DNA from: Clavulina sp. PMI_390
Taxonomy: Eukaryota; Basidiomycota; Agaricomycetes; Cantharellales; Hydnaceae
Length of the DNA: 64,000 nt
Direction: 5' to 3'
Assembly (NCBI GenBank): GCA_015039315.1
Contig: WIDE01000106.1
Span: forward strand, 39,073 to 103,072
The notes under the pieces are model-generated. The model ran no database searches. It saw nothing but the letters and a program-made list of their open reading frames with translations, and had not been told where the DNA came from. The position numbers and the translations under genes were made by a program. Positions 22,062-32,302 of this stretch are shown one piece after another; positions within the stretch are counted from its first letter, which is position 1, and each line of letters starts with the position of its first letter.

Positions 22062-22881
22062 GCTGTTGGACAGTTGGAGTCGTGCTACCAAATTTACGCA
22101 CTCGCAAATTTATCATAACATAGGGGGTCCCACCAGCAGTTTTACTACAGAGAGTGCAGGGAATTGATAATATATACACAGTTTAGAAGAGTGAATTTTC
22201 GGAGTGTGATATGGTACAAGAATGCGGCCGGATAGAGACACGATGAGGAGGATGTATACATCAAGCGAAAAGTGAGGAATGGGCATAGTAGCGGAAGAGG
22301 GGGGGAAGATGAAATGCGCGTTCGACTGACAAAAAGGGGTTGAGGGCATAGACTGAAGTGCATCAATAAGAGTCGAAGATGCAAGAGACGCACACAGCAT
22401 ACACAACGTCAGCAAGTAGTTGACACTTCAGGAGGAGAGAGCGAAAGAAGAGGAAATTGCGTACGCTATTTTACACTGGACGTTGAGAACGTCGTTGGAG
22501 GAGACAAAGGGAATAGCGGCCGGTGATGATGACGCTCGATGTTGGGATATCAGGATGTTCAAGACGAGCCACCATGATCATGCATCGAGCGACTAGAGGG
22601 TGGTATATCCAGAACATTCGGTGCCTTGGTTTCTGATATGGACGAGAGCAAACGCTCATACTGTTGAGAACAGTAGAGAAATTTCAGGTTGAGGAGAATG
22701 CAACGAAGCCGGAGAGCAAGAAAGATTGGTGGTGGCAGTGGTGGCAGTGGTGGCAGCGGTGATGGCAGCGGTGGTGGCAGCGTTAATAGAGGCGGCGGAA
22801 GACACAGTCATAGCAGTAGCAGCAGAGTAGAAAGCAGCAATGATCAGCAGCTGAGGCTGGGGGATGGAGTACGCGAGTATG
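22062..22881. other. Intergenic region with a GGTGGCAGC-type repeat
   Basis: About 820 bases between the tRNA-Glu and the AT-hook gene's 3' end. A stretch near 22731-22788 is made of degenerate GGTGGCAGC/GGTGGCAGT units. Open frames are low complexity or short. No gene is supported. Confidence 0.5.
22731..22788. repeat. Degenerate GGTGGCAG(C/T) minisatellite
   Basis: About six imperfect 9-base units in a row. In one frame it reads as Gly-Ser repeats, but no supported gene covers it. Confidence 0.7.
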
Positions 22882-23784
22882 CTAGTGCTCGCGCAGATAC
22901 TCGTATTTTTCCACCACTTCGACAGCGCTATGAACTAGCGAGAGGTTAGTAGGCTCCTTCATCAACTCCTCGAAAACCTTTAAGAAGAAAAGATTGTCGT
23001 AGTATTCCTCTCGCGCCGCGTGAGCTTGCGCACGCTGCATATACCCGGCAGTCACGACATCTGCAGCTGAATCCTCGAGGGCCAGAATGCGTTCTTGGAG
23101 GGTGCTTTTCATGTTCACCGTGTAGAACGCTGTAAATCCTGCGACGGCTTTGTTAGGTAACCCCTGTTTCTTTGCGCTCCTAACCGCGCTAGACGCCTTG
23201 CTAGTGCTCGCATGGGGAGTTGTGTCGTCATCAGAGTCCAATATGACGGCAAAGGAATTGCGATAATAGGAAGAGGAAGAGGCTAGATCGTTCTTGCGAG
23301 TCGATGGCGCGGGGAAACGCCTCTTTGACGTGGATGCTTGAGGCTCTTGATCGTCGGAGGTGTCATCGGCTACGACCTCGTCCCGTCCTTGTGAAGGGGG
23401 AGGCTGAGCACGAGAGTCTACCCCGGTTCGTTTTGATTTGTAGAGGCGCGGAGTAGATGAACGAAGTTGGGAAGGCTGCGAAACTGCCAGTGACTTGCGA
23501 GAAGATCCGCCTGCACTATTCGACAGAAACTTTGGAGCAGGGATGGTCATGATCTCACTGCCTCCCCCCGCGCTTCCGTAGCCTTCTTGCGTGATGCCAT
23601 TCATATTGCTATGACGCTTTGACGGCGAGAGAGGGACACGCGGAGGACGTCCACGATTTTTCGAGGCACGAGAAGGCTGCACAGCGGAGCCGGATGAGAC
23701 AGTAGGATCGGCATCAGCTCGCGCTTTACTAGTGGCGCGGCTAGTTGATTTGCGATGGGTGTTTTCTTTCGCTGCAGCTGGCAT
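22882..23784 (-). CDS. AT-hook-containing hypothetical protein, 300 aa, intronless
   Basis: A single open frame of 300 aa. The first 200 residues are basic, Ser/Pro-rich and disordered. They contain an AT-hook core, RGRPPR, near residue 43, flanked by LSPSKR, which suggests minor-groove DNA binding and CDK-type phosphorylation. A Ser/Asp run (DSDDD) lies near residue 185. The C-terminal ~90 residues look folded and helical (NMKSTLQERILALEDSAADVV, EEYYDNLFFLKVFEELM). I do not recognise the family. Being intronless is unusual in this window. It is divergent from the recombinase-like gene across a 295-bp gap. Confidence 0.7.
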   Translation of the reverse strand: MPAAAKENTHRKSTSRATSKARADADPTVSSGSAVQPSRASKNRGRPPRVPLSPSKRHSNMNGITQEGYGSAGGGSEIMTIPAPKFLSNSAGGSSRKSLAVSQPSQLRSSTPRLYKSKRTGVDSRAQPPPSQGRDEVVADDTSDDQEPQASTSKRRFPAPSTRKNDLASSSSYYRNSFAVILDSDDDTTPHASTSKASSAVRSAKKQGLPNKAVAGFTAFYTVNMKSTLQERILALEDSAADVVTAGYMQRAQAHAAREEYYDNLFFLKVFEELMKEPTNLSLVHSAVEVVEKYEYLREH

Positions 23785-24079
23785 GATAGGTGACGTCCGT
23801 TGAATGGAGGGAAGGGGAAGTCACGTCAACGAGGACCAACAAACAACAATAAGGAAGCTCAACGCGCCAGAGGTTTCGAGGGAATGGAAGCCTATATAAG
23901 CAATAGACCCGCGCGTTGTCCCATCCCCCTTTCCTTCCCCCCGTCATCCCCCGTCTGATCCGCCCAAGCTCTAGTCACCTCGAACGTCCGAAGTGCCATT
24001 TGGACCCTGAAGGTCGCACCCCGCTCCTCCGATCCCCTCTCTGAGGTGACCTTGGGTCTACACATCCACTGTCGCCCCG
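23785..24079. promoter_or_regulatory. Shared promoter of the AT-hook and recombinase-like genes
   Basis: A 295-bp divergent gap. A TATA-like TATATAAG sits at 23893-23900, about 180 bp before the plus-strand start codon. Pyrimidine-rich sequence follows it. Confidence 0.45.
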
Positions 24080-27000
24080 ATGTCTACGTCACTCTCTATC
24101 CCCGTTGAGTTCCGAGGCAAACTTAAACCAATCAAAGTCCCATCCGATTTATCATGGACGGAGTTCTCTGCAAAAGTGGGAACGCGATTCGAAGACATTG
24201 CCCAATCCGACAAGGTAAGCCTTCTCATGCATGTTGATATCATCCTCCTCTCTCCCATCTTGTATCGTCGGCCCTACCGCATCACATGGTCAACACAACG
24301 TTTCCGTTGGCTCTCCATGGCTGCCATTGCTTGCGCAGTTCCTCGCGCGCTTTTTCGTATCACCGATCCCCATGTCTCCACCTCCGTACCACCGTACTTT
24401 CAGTCGCCCCCCGCCACTAATCTACGCCCTTCTCTGAACAGCTCGGCTTCACTTATACCATGTCCCAAAACACGTTCACGATTGAGGGCGGTGGCGACTG
24501 GGAGGATTACTGTGAACGAGCGGTTGCAGGTGACTTTGGCACCGGCCCTCTTCCTCGTCTTGTCTTCGTTGAGCCCTCCGCTCCTGCGGACGAGCTCCAT
24601 CATAAAGCTTCCTTTAATTCGTCCCTCCCTGCTGCCAATTCGACTGCTCCACCTCCTCAGACGCTTCCCTCTGCCCCCGCTCGCCCTCAATCCGGCCCCG
24701 CACCACCCACCGCTGCCTTTGGAGCTCCTCCAGCTCCTTTGTCTTCCTCTGCTGTTGCGCTTTCACTGAACCCCAGCTTCAATTATGTTCCCAGTGGACC
24801 TGCGACCGTCGTGGACCCAGTGGCGCAAATCCCTGCAATCGCAGCACTTGCCGGCAGCTCTCGCATCAAGCAGAAGCGTACCTCCGATGGCCTTCCCATG
24901 CCCCTTGACGAAAACAGCGTCGGACGGGCGCTCCGTACCTCTCGCATGTGGAGCCGGTTCACAAACTCGAAGACTGGTGAATTCGATCGAGCCGCGTTCG
25001 AGCAATTCCACGCTGATATCCAAGCCGAGTTGCAAATGGATGAGATTGATCCCGTTAGTGCCTCGACAGTGAAACGTCGGACTGCCATCCATCGTGACTG
25101 GCAAACATACGTGTTGGCGGTCACAAACGGACAGGTCGATATCAATCATATCTGGCATCGTCAGGTCGTTGTTGCCCACGCTAGAGGCTTCTTGATCCTC
25201 AAGGTCGAGTCTACCACTGGCGAGTTTGATCAATATGTCCTGGCGGGCACTCTCGAGCAGTGGATGCATACCCTACTCATCCTCATCATTGCCAACTGCT
25301 TCGAGTATGTGGACGGGAAGCCAGTCTATAATGGGTACCAGCTCTTGGGCGAAGGAGGACTATTCGATCACATGGACACTTGTATCAAAGCGAGTAAGCA
25401 CTCACAGATCCCCGCTCGAGAAACTCTGGTGCTTACGAGTTGTGATCACCCATTGTTGGACTAACGTACAATGCAAAGTCATTAGCCGCAAGAAGCTCTT
25501 GCGACACAGCCTCCGAGAAAAGACTCATCTTGGATATCCGGAGCAGCGCATGCTCGTAAATGACCGGCTCATACGCTCTGAGAATGACGCCGACGATCGC
25601 CTCGTCGCACTTCAGGTGATAGGGACGGAAACGCTCTTATACGCCTATGGTGCTCGGCCTGGTTCGATCGTAGCTTCGAGTGAGCGGGGGCTTGAACAAG
25701 GCCAGGTGCGTATTTCCTTTTGACCGCTCCATCCATCCCTCCAAGGCTAACTGTGACGGGGCGATAGTACATGAAACTGGGCGATTTCTCCATTCGCCGG
25801 GGCTTTGATCCAGCAACCTACACAGTAACCGGCATTATTAAGAACTTCAAGGTACGCGACACTCGAGCGGAAATCGTCCCTACCACTGTTTTACTCAATT
25901 ATCCTACTCTCCACCTATCGCCAGGGATACAACTATGGCGCGCATGCGAAGCACGAAACAGTCGTTTTGACCCCCGCCCAGAACTTTATCAACATCGTGT
26001 GCGATCCTGTCATGATAGTCGCCTATTTCTTCGCCAGAGGCGCCCTCAATATCAAGGTGAGTCAGAATCTCCACAAGAATCAGCAGTGTGCACTAAACTA
26101 CAGCGTTTTGCCGTTCATATCGCTTCGAAGGATCTCAACGAGCTTATATTCGGAGTGGGAGAGATCACGATTCGTGAATCCGCCAAGGATGAGCCTCTGT
26201 ATGTTCTAGCTTGATGATTGACCTGTCTGCTACTAACGAAGATGTCTGGTAGGTACTGCAAACTTCGTCCTATTGGCGGCGATCGAGTCACCCTGATGCC
26301 AACGACTCCAGCTGGAGCAGGCGCTATCTCAGAGCAGCTTCGCGAGGCGTGTCGTAGGGTCCTGAACAAGACGGCTACTGTCTACGCATATCGTCGAGAA
26401 GTGGCAAACCATGTGAGGCTTTCCCCGACGCGACAATCTTACACAAAAGCTCCGTCGCTGATTATACGATCAATTTTACTCCGACAGCTTCAGATGGTGC
26501 TAGGGTCGGAGCTCGCCGCGGTTGTCATGAGTCATGTCGACGTTGGGCAGCGGGATGTGTTGCATCGCAGCTACTCCAGTCGTACCGCCAACCTGGACCT
26601 CATGGCCTATGCCAATCGCGAAGGCGAAGTTTCCGCGAGTGCTCTGGTGAGGACTGCGTTTGCTTGATAAACAGAGCGACCGTCACTGATGAAAGCGTCT
26701 GACCCTATAGACGCGTGACAGGATGATGGAGTCTATTCGACCTGCTGTTCTGCACCTCGCTGCCAACCCGGATGCTCTCCAGGTCCCAATCTCGAGACAT
26801 CAGCGCACCTGGGAGGACGATCATATCGATTCCACTGAGGATCCAGCCAATAGTATCGAAGCTCGAAACCTTGTGCGTAGTGTGGACAATGTCAAAGTTG
26901 GGCAACGGAAGACTATCATTGCCAAAGACGAGGAAGATGAGACCAAGGCACGTCCTATCTGGTTCTCCTTGACTCTTAGCGCCGTCTCGAACCACCCCGC

Positions 27001-28930
27001 TGACTCGTCTCTTTTCGATCATCAGAACGATCCCCGGTATATCAGTGCTCTCCGTTTGGCAGAAGAAGCCTTCGTGAAATTTCTCGAAGCACACGGCGAC
27101 TATACGCCCGCTCCTGACGCGAAAGGGAGGAAAACCCCCGCTGAATTCCTCAAAGTCTCCGGCAATATTTCGAAAATCGAGAAATCGTTCGACAGTTCAG
27201 CGTTCAGTGTTGAGAAGAAAGAGAAGATAGCGAAGGTCTGTTGGCTACACTTTAGCTCCCTATAACCACCCTCACTTATCGTACTCTCCCTCTTATATGA
27301 ACGCGCATACAGCTCAAACAGGAGGCGAAAAATGCTTTTGATAACCTCAGACGTCTGCACGACAATCTGCGTGATCAAATCCGCCGCGATCGTCAGCTGG
27401 CGAAACTTAGTGAGCAGACAAGCACCACGATCTACGAGCAGGAAAGGGCAAAGCAAGTCCTTGCTGGGCCAATGCCAGTCCTCAAGGGGGTCATGCAACC
27501 TGTAAGTCTTCTACATTGTTACCAATAACCCATTGATGACATGTTCTCATTTTCTTCGTCAGCCTGGAAAACGCGCTCCCCGTCCATCTGATGGAACTGA
27601 TCTCTCTCACATCCTCCCTAACTCTGCGATCTCCAACACCGCGCACATATTGCCGTCTAGCACCACCAGCCGAATCGCCCCTCCGTCCTCTACCCCTGTC
27701 ACCGCGTCCTCTGATCCCACCATCCTGTCTAGCATCCAGCGCGCTACCCAGAGCGCGCAAGACCACGGCACGAATGATGGACTTACCAGCATTGGGGACG
27801 AGATCAACGATAGCGACGCTGCTGGTCTTGATGGAGATGTGGAATCCCCTTCTGATGACATCGATGTGGATGAACTGCAAAGTGAGCTGCGTTCGACGGA
27901 CGCGGGGCGTCGCGGTGAGGCAATTAGGAAGGCCAAAGGAGGTTTTGAGAGCTTCATGGTGAGGCACTTGACCCAAAAGGGTGCCAAGAACCAGATACCC
28001 GACACCGTTACGCCGCTCTCTACAATCTCTGAAGAGCCTACTCGTGCAAAAGCACGGCCGCAGGAAGGTTTGGTCCCTGGGTTGCGTGGCGACAAGGAGA
28101 ACACGATGATGCCGGAGCTCCCCGCTGCCCCTCTCAAGATTGCTGTCGGCGACAAAACCTTCAAGGTCTCCATCGCGGCATGGACGGGTCGAGTTCATCT
28201 GCTCCGTTACTTGTTGGACCCCGTCAACAAAGATCGATCTAGTGGGGCTCCTCAAGTGGATGTTGATCCCCGTCCTCAGAAGCAGGGTGGTGGCTACTAC
28301 TGTAAGCGCGATGATTGTGCGTTGGAAGTGACGAATGGTCGGACTGGAACACGTCACGAGGACATCGTCAAGCTCGTCGGCCATCTGTGCGTAATACACT
28401 CTTATCTTCCGTCCTTTTGTATTCTCAACGAGACTTTACTCTCTAGAAATACTATCCACTCAGCCTTCGCTCTCAAGGAGAAGGAATGGCGCAAGTCAGG
28501 TCCGATGAACTGCCCAGTGTGCAAGCTGGGTCCCTTTGCAGATGCAAAAGAAATGCGAAAGCATGCTCTTCGTAACTGCGACGCCCAGCTTTGGTGGTTC
28601 TATCTCCGTCCGCCTCGATTGCGTGATGCTACGAAGGATCATATGGGAGGGTGGAGCTGGGGGAAGATCGCGACCATGTCGGAACCAGGACGAAAACTCG
28701 TACTCGATGTCAGTCTTCTCGTCGTGACCAGTAAAGACTAACGTCGCTCGATCATCTGATCTCGCTACTTCACTGCTTAGATTACAGCTTTAAACATTCC
28801 CAGCAGGCACCACAAGCACTTCGAGGCTATGGCAGAAGGGCTTCCTGCTCGAGTCCCTGTCCCATCTCCGTACGACGATCACGAGTGGGTTGAGCTGGTT
28901 CCCGTCGAGTCTGCTCCTCCCGACTTCTAG
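24080..28930 (+). CDS. DUF3435/Captain-like tyrosine recombinase fused to PB1-like and zinc-finger regions
   Basis: Thirteen exons (24080-24214, 24442-25393, 25479-25705, 25768-25851, 25925-26056, 26104-26198, 26253-26412, 26488-26646, 26711-27235, 27313-27501, 27563-28386, 28447-28708, 28781-28930) encode 1297 aa. Residues 1-75 resemble a PB1 fold (FRGKLKPIKVP, then an acidic GGGDWEDYCE). Residues ~330-650 fit a tyrosine recombinase catalytic domain of DUF3435 type: box I YGARPGSIVASS (R422), IIKNFKG, CDPVMIVAYFFARGAL, box II VYAYRREVANHL (R589), MSHVDVG (H611) and HRSYSSRTANLD (Y624 candidate nucleophile). The C-terminal half has a Glu/Lys coiled coil (~780-880), a disordered stretch, and two zinc-finger-like modules (YYCKRDDC...H...H; CPVCKLGPF...H...C). 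Catalysis of DNA cleavage and joining is inferred; it could be domesticated. Confidence 0.7.
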
Positions 28931-29087
28931 TTTGCTTCTTCTTCCTCATTCGCACTACTCCTTGAACCACTCATTGGCTGCAGCCAATTCTTTCACACTC
29001 CTACTAACCAGCGATGAACGATTTGTTCTCAATTCATGCCCAAGAAAGGCGCATTACGTGTAGTTTTACATGAATTTCTTGTATTTA

Positions 29088-29795
29088 TCAATCATCGCTG
29101 GACGATTGCTCAGTGTTGCCATTATACTTTTCTTGAGCACGTTTCATATCTTCGATCCCGTCCTCCCGTTGATGACGGCGCGTTTGAGCAGTCGCAAGGA
29201 TAGACTTCAGAAACTCTCCCTTGTAGCCACGTTCCACTAAGGAGGCTTCGACCTCGTTGAGTTTCTGCACGACAGGCTTGTTGAGATCTTGATATTTTTT
29301 GGTCGCAGTGAGCCACGTCTCGAATGGGGTGTGGGCCTTCTCGATCGCCTTTTGACGCGCGTCTAGTTTTGTGGCAGCCTCTCCTTCGGCAAACTCTTCG
29401 AGATCGTCCAGAAAGTAGTTGAGCGTCTCGCTAAGCGTACTTGAGCTTTGGGCGGTATAGACGGTTGAGTCATCCTGAATTCATGACACGAAACAAAGGA
29501 ATGTCAGTCCTGGCTCCTAGCACGGGGTCATTAGCACGGAGCGCACAATGGATTCGAGAACCTCGGACTTCAATGGCAGTCAGAGACTCGAGTCAGTAAA
29601 CCAACGCGAGCGAAGAGACAGGAAGCGGCTCACATCCTCGGAACGTTTGCTCTTCTTTTTCCCCTTTTCCACAGCTTTTTTCTTCCCTTTAGTGTCACGC
29701 TTTTTAGGCACCACATCATCCACTTCCATGGCTTCCACGTCGCCCGCGCCACTACCCTCAGACATATAGGACGCATCAGAACCTCGGTCAGACAT
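29088..29795 (-). CDS. Hypothetical charged protein, 189 aa
   Basis: Three exons on the minus strand (29795-29634, 29567-29547, 29474-29088) give 189 aa. The start at 29795 is chosen because MSDRGSDASYMSEG opens a typical acidic, disordered N-terminus. A Lys-rich basic block (KKRDTKGKKKAVEKGKKK) follows and could be a nuclear localisation signal. The C-terminal 130 residues are helical and charged (SETLNYFLDDLEEF, PFETWLTATKKYQDL). The middle exon is only 21 nt. I do not recognise the family. It is convergent with the recombinase-like gene, 157 bp from its stop. Confidence 0.6.
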
Positions 29796-30807
29796 GTTGC
29801 TGCTAAAAATCCACAAGTTAAGAGCGTTAGATGACGTTATTGCCTGTCAGGATCTCCCAGAGATAGGAAAATTAACAGCGCTGTTGTCCAAAGGGTGTAA
29901 TGGCAGGCCAAGAGCGAGACAGACGCGATTCCACAAATGTTGCAAACGATGTATTCCGCCAAGTCAAAGAGCGAAGTCACCGGGAGGCGAATTCCTTCAG
30001 CAAGAGTGCTTCAGGTTCGAGAAGTAAAGCAGATGCAAGTAGTCAATCAAGGGAGGTGTTCGAGCGCAACATCGAGCAATGACACTGCTTGGCAGCATCA
30101 GCCAGGCGAATAAGGAAGTGTACCTTACGGCGAGCGATTGCGCGAGTTAACGATATCCTTTATTCGCGATGGGGCTCGTGGTGGGACAACGAACTGACCT
30201 TGGTGAAACGGAGAGGAGATCGTGCTGAATGTGACTGATACGTGACGGTTCGCGATAGTCACATCATTGCTCAACCCTCCAGTCTGTGGCCAAGGTGAGG
30301 GATGGCAAGGAGTCGCAGCAACAGAGTGACCCACGCGATGGAAAGAGACCAAGGAACGAGAAAGTGTGACTTAGCATACTAGCAGCATACTAGCATCTGA
30401 CGGGAATAATTTTTTTATTCGACGACAGCTACGAGAGCGAGGATGCTCTTCGAGAGCTCAGACTCTCTCGGCATTCTCACTGCTCTTCGAACAGGTCAGT
30501 ACTCAAATGGGAGAATTGGTGTATGCTATTATACAGTATAGGACACTACGTCATTTTGCTATCGCCTCAGCTGGGACTATGTAGTGGGCAAAGGATTATC
30601 TAGCATTCATGCTCTGGCGAGAAGCGGCAAGCGGAGGGGCAGATGTAGAAGAAGAAGAAACAGTCGAGGAGACCAAGAATGCATGAAAGGCATGGAGTCA
30701 AATGGATTACCATTGATGGTAACAAGAGACCTTCAGGTAAGTGGGGAAGACGATTTCAGGGAGCGGCATGCGTAGCAAAGTATTAGCGAGCAGGGATGAA
30801 CGGAGAG
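29796..30807. other. Intergenic region without recognised gene
   Basis: About 1 kb. It contains small low-complexity open frames only, with no domain, tRNA or element end recognised. Confidence 0.45.
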
Positions 30808-31866
30808 TTAGCGGTGAGAAGCGCGTCGAATCTCTTGGTGATGTTGGCGGTGTGCACCGACGGCTGGTGGGGGGATGTCAAGCGGGGGGAGGTCATTCAT
30901 GCTGGCATGGTTGTCGCCTACAGAAGCTGCTGCAGTGGGAGGAGCTTGATGTACAAGAGGGACCGAAGGAGATGCAGGATCTACGTGAGAGGGATGAACA
31001 AAGGATGGATCGTGAGGAAGACTATCTCGTCGCGCCTCGAGGGCAAGAGTCAAGTCGTGGATAGTTTGCGAGTTGCGACGAAACAAGGGGTGCGTGTCCT
31101 GGAGCAACGAGGCGCCTTGGCACATCAGACACATGCATCGCTCGTTGGGGGAGGGAGGAGTGGCACGACGGCGACCGTATACGAACAGTTGGGCCTCTGT
31201 CGGATGGAGGAGGAACCAGAGGGGGGTGAACATTGTAGTATCGGGAGTCTGGGGAGCAGCGAGATCTGAAAGCAAAAGTCATCATTCAAAGGCGAGTGGA
31301 TATCAGTTTTGCTATTACAGCGATCGATTAAAGAGAGAAAGGACCAAGCAGAGGAATGGGAGTGGTGCAAGCGCGAGGTTGGGGGGCTCACTGTTATGGG
31401 TAAGGGGCTGATCCCCTAGGTCGGCAGCAACAGGTTGGGGAGCAGTTGTAGCGTTGACATCCTGGTTCACGATCGGGACCTGGGCCATGACGGTGTCCCT
31501 CGTCCACCAGTTGAGCAGGTCTAACTTTTTGTGTGCGCGTTGACGCGAGGACAGTTGAGGGCCTAGTAATACGGATCGCAGTCGCGCGATGGTCGCGTCG
31601 CAGCACGGGGATAGCGCATTAGGAGAACAAACATTAGCGTCCACGCCATGGCCATTCGAAAAGTGGGCGCAGAGGTGTAGACCAGATCGAGACGAGAAGA
31701 GAGCGGTGGTACAGTGAGCAAACAAACAAGACATACTGCTTATGAGGAGCACCACGTCAACTCGGACAGTATCTTGGATGAGAAAGTGGTATGCGAGGCT
31801 GTTGAAGGTGTGAGAGAGAAGTAAGAGGGAACGATGGCGGTAAACAGTGAACCAAACAACCATCAT
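30808..31866 (-). CDS. Possible hypothetical gene, spliced
   Basis: A minus-strand candidate. One exon ends at DLGDQPLTHN with a GTGAGC donor; an intron of about 120 nt ends TTTGCTTTCAG, and the frame continues NLAAPQTPDTTMF and on to the stop at 30808. The second exon looks protein-like (FTPLWFLLHPTEAQLFVYGRRR, ERCMCLMCQG, TIHDLTLALEARRD) with a Pro/His-rich end. The start is unclear: 31866 is the furthest in-frame ATG and MAQVPIVNQD further in may be the real one. No family recognised; it may be a lineage-specific or spurious gene. Confidence 0.35.
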
Positions 31867-32302
31867 CCGATAAACAAGCTCCTCAACACAAGAAGAGGAG
31901 AGATCGACATCATAGTATGATCCTAGACAGCCAGAATCTTATCCGCCGATGCAGTTTCAGTAATCTTTGAGAAGACAGGATGATCGTTGAGGGTGTTTGT
32001 ATAGTATCCGCCCGAACGTAGAGTTACACTTGGCCTATACTATCGAGGCCAGGGTTCGACTCCCTGCTGGGGAACGTTTTTGGCTCTTTTTCTTTGCCGT
32101 TGGTGTCTCATTTGAGTCTCAGAGTCCGCCAAAATTGCTCTGGGTGCTCATTCATGCGCTATTGGGTCGTTGTTTCCACGCCCGCCCTGGGAATTCAGTT
32201 TTGGACATTCAGTTCTCGGTTTGTCTCACGCTAATTTCAATGTTCTTTCCTCTCCGATTGGGTCGTTACCTGCCCGTGCGCTGCCTGCATCGAGCCGTGT
32301 TG
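31867..32302. other. Intergenic region with a tRNA-like sequence
   Basis: About 430 bases upstream of the threonine-aspartase gene. Near 31995-32075 a B-box-like T-arm CAGGG TTCGACT CCCTG is preceded by TTTGTATAGTATCCGCC, reminiscent of a tRNA-Asp 5' half, and followed by a T-run. The acceptor stem cannot be paired and the anticodon arm is irregular, so this may be a tRNA relic. Confidence 0.3.

Noticed and set aside
22731..22788. Gly-Ser repeat open frame
   Set aside because: Made of a minisatellite, with no conserved sequence, start context or splice sites around it.
27491..28399. Minus-strand open frame of 302 aa opposite the recombinase-like gene
   Set aside because: Antisense shadow; the plus-strand exons give a consistent protein with zinc-finger motifs.
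30796..31269. Plus-strand open frame of 157 aa
   Set aside because: Opposite the more protein-like minus-strand frame and without recognisable features.
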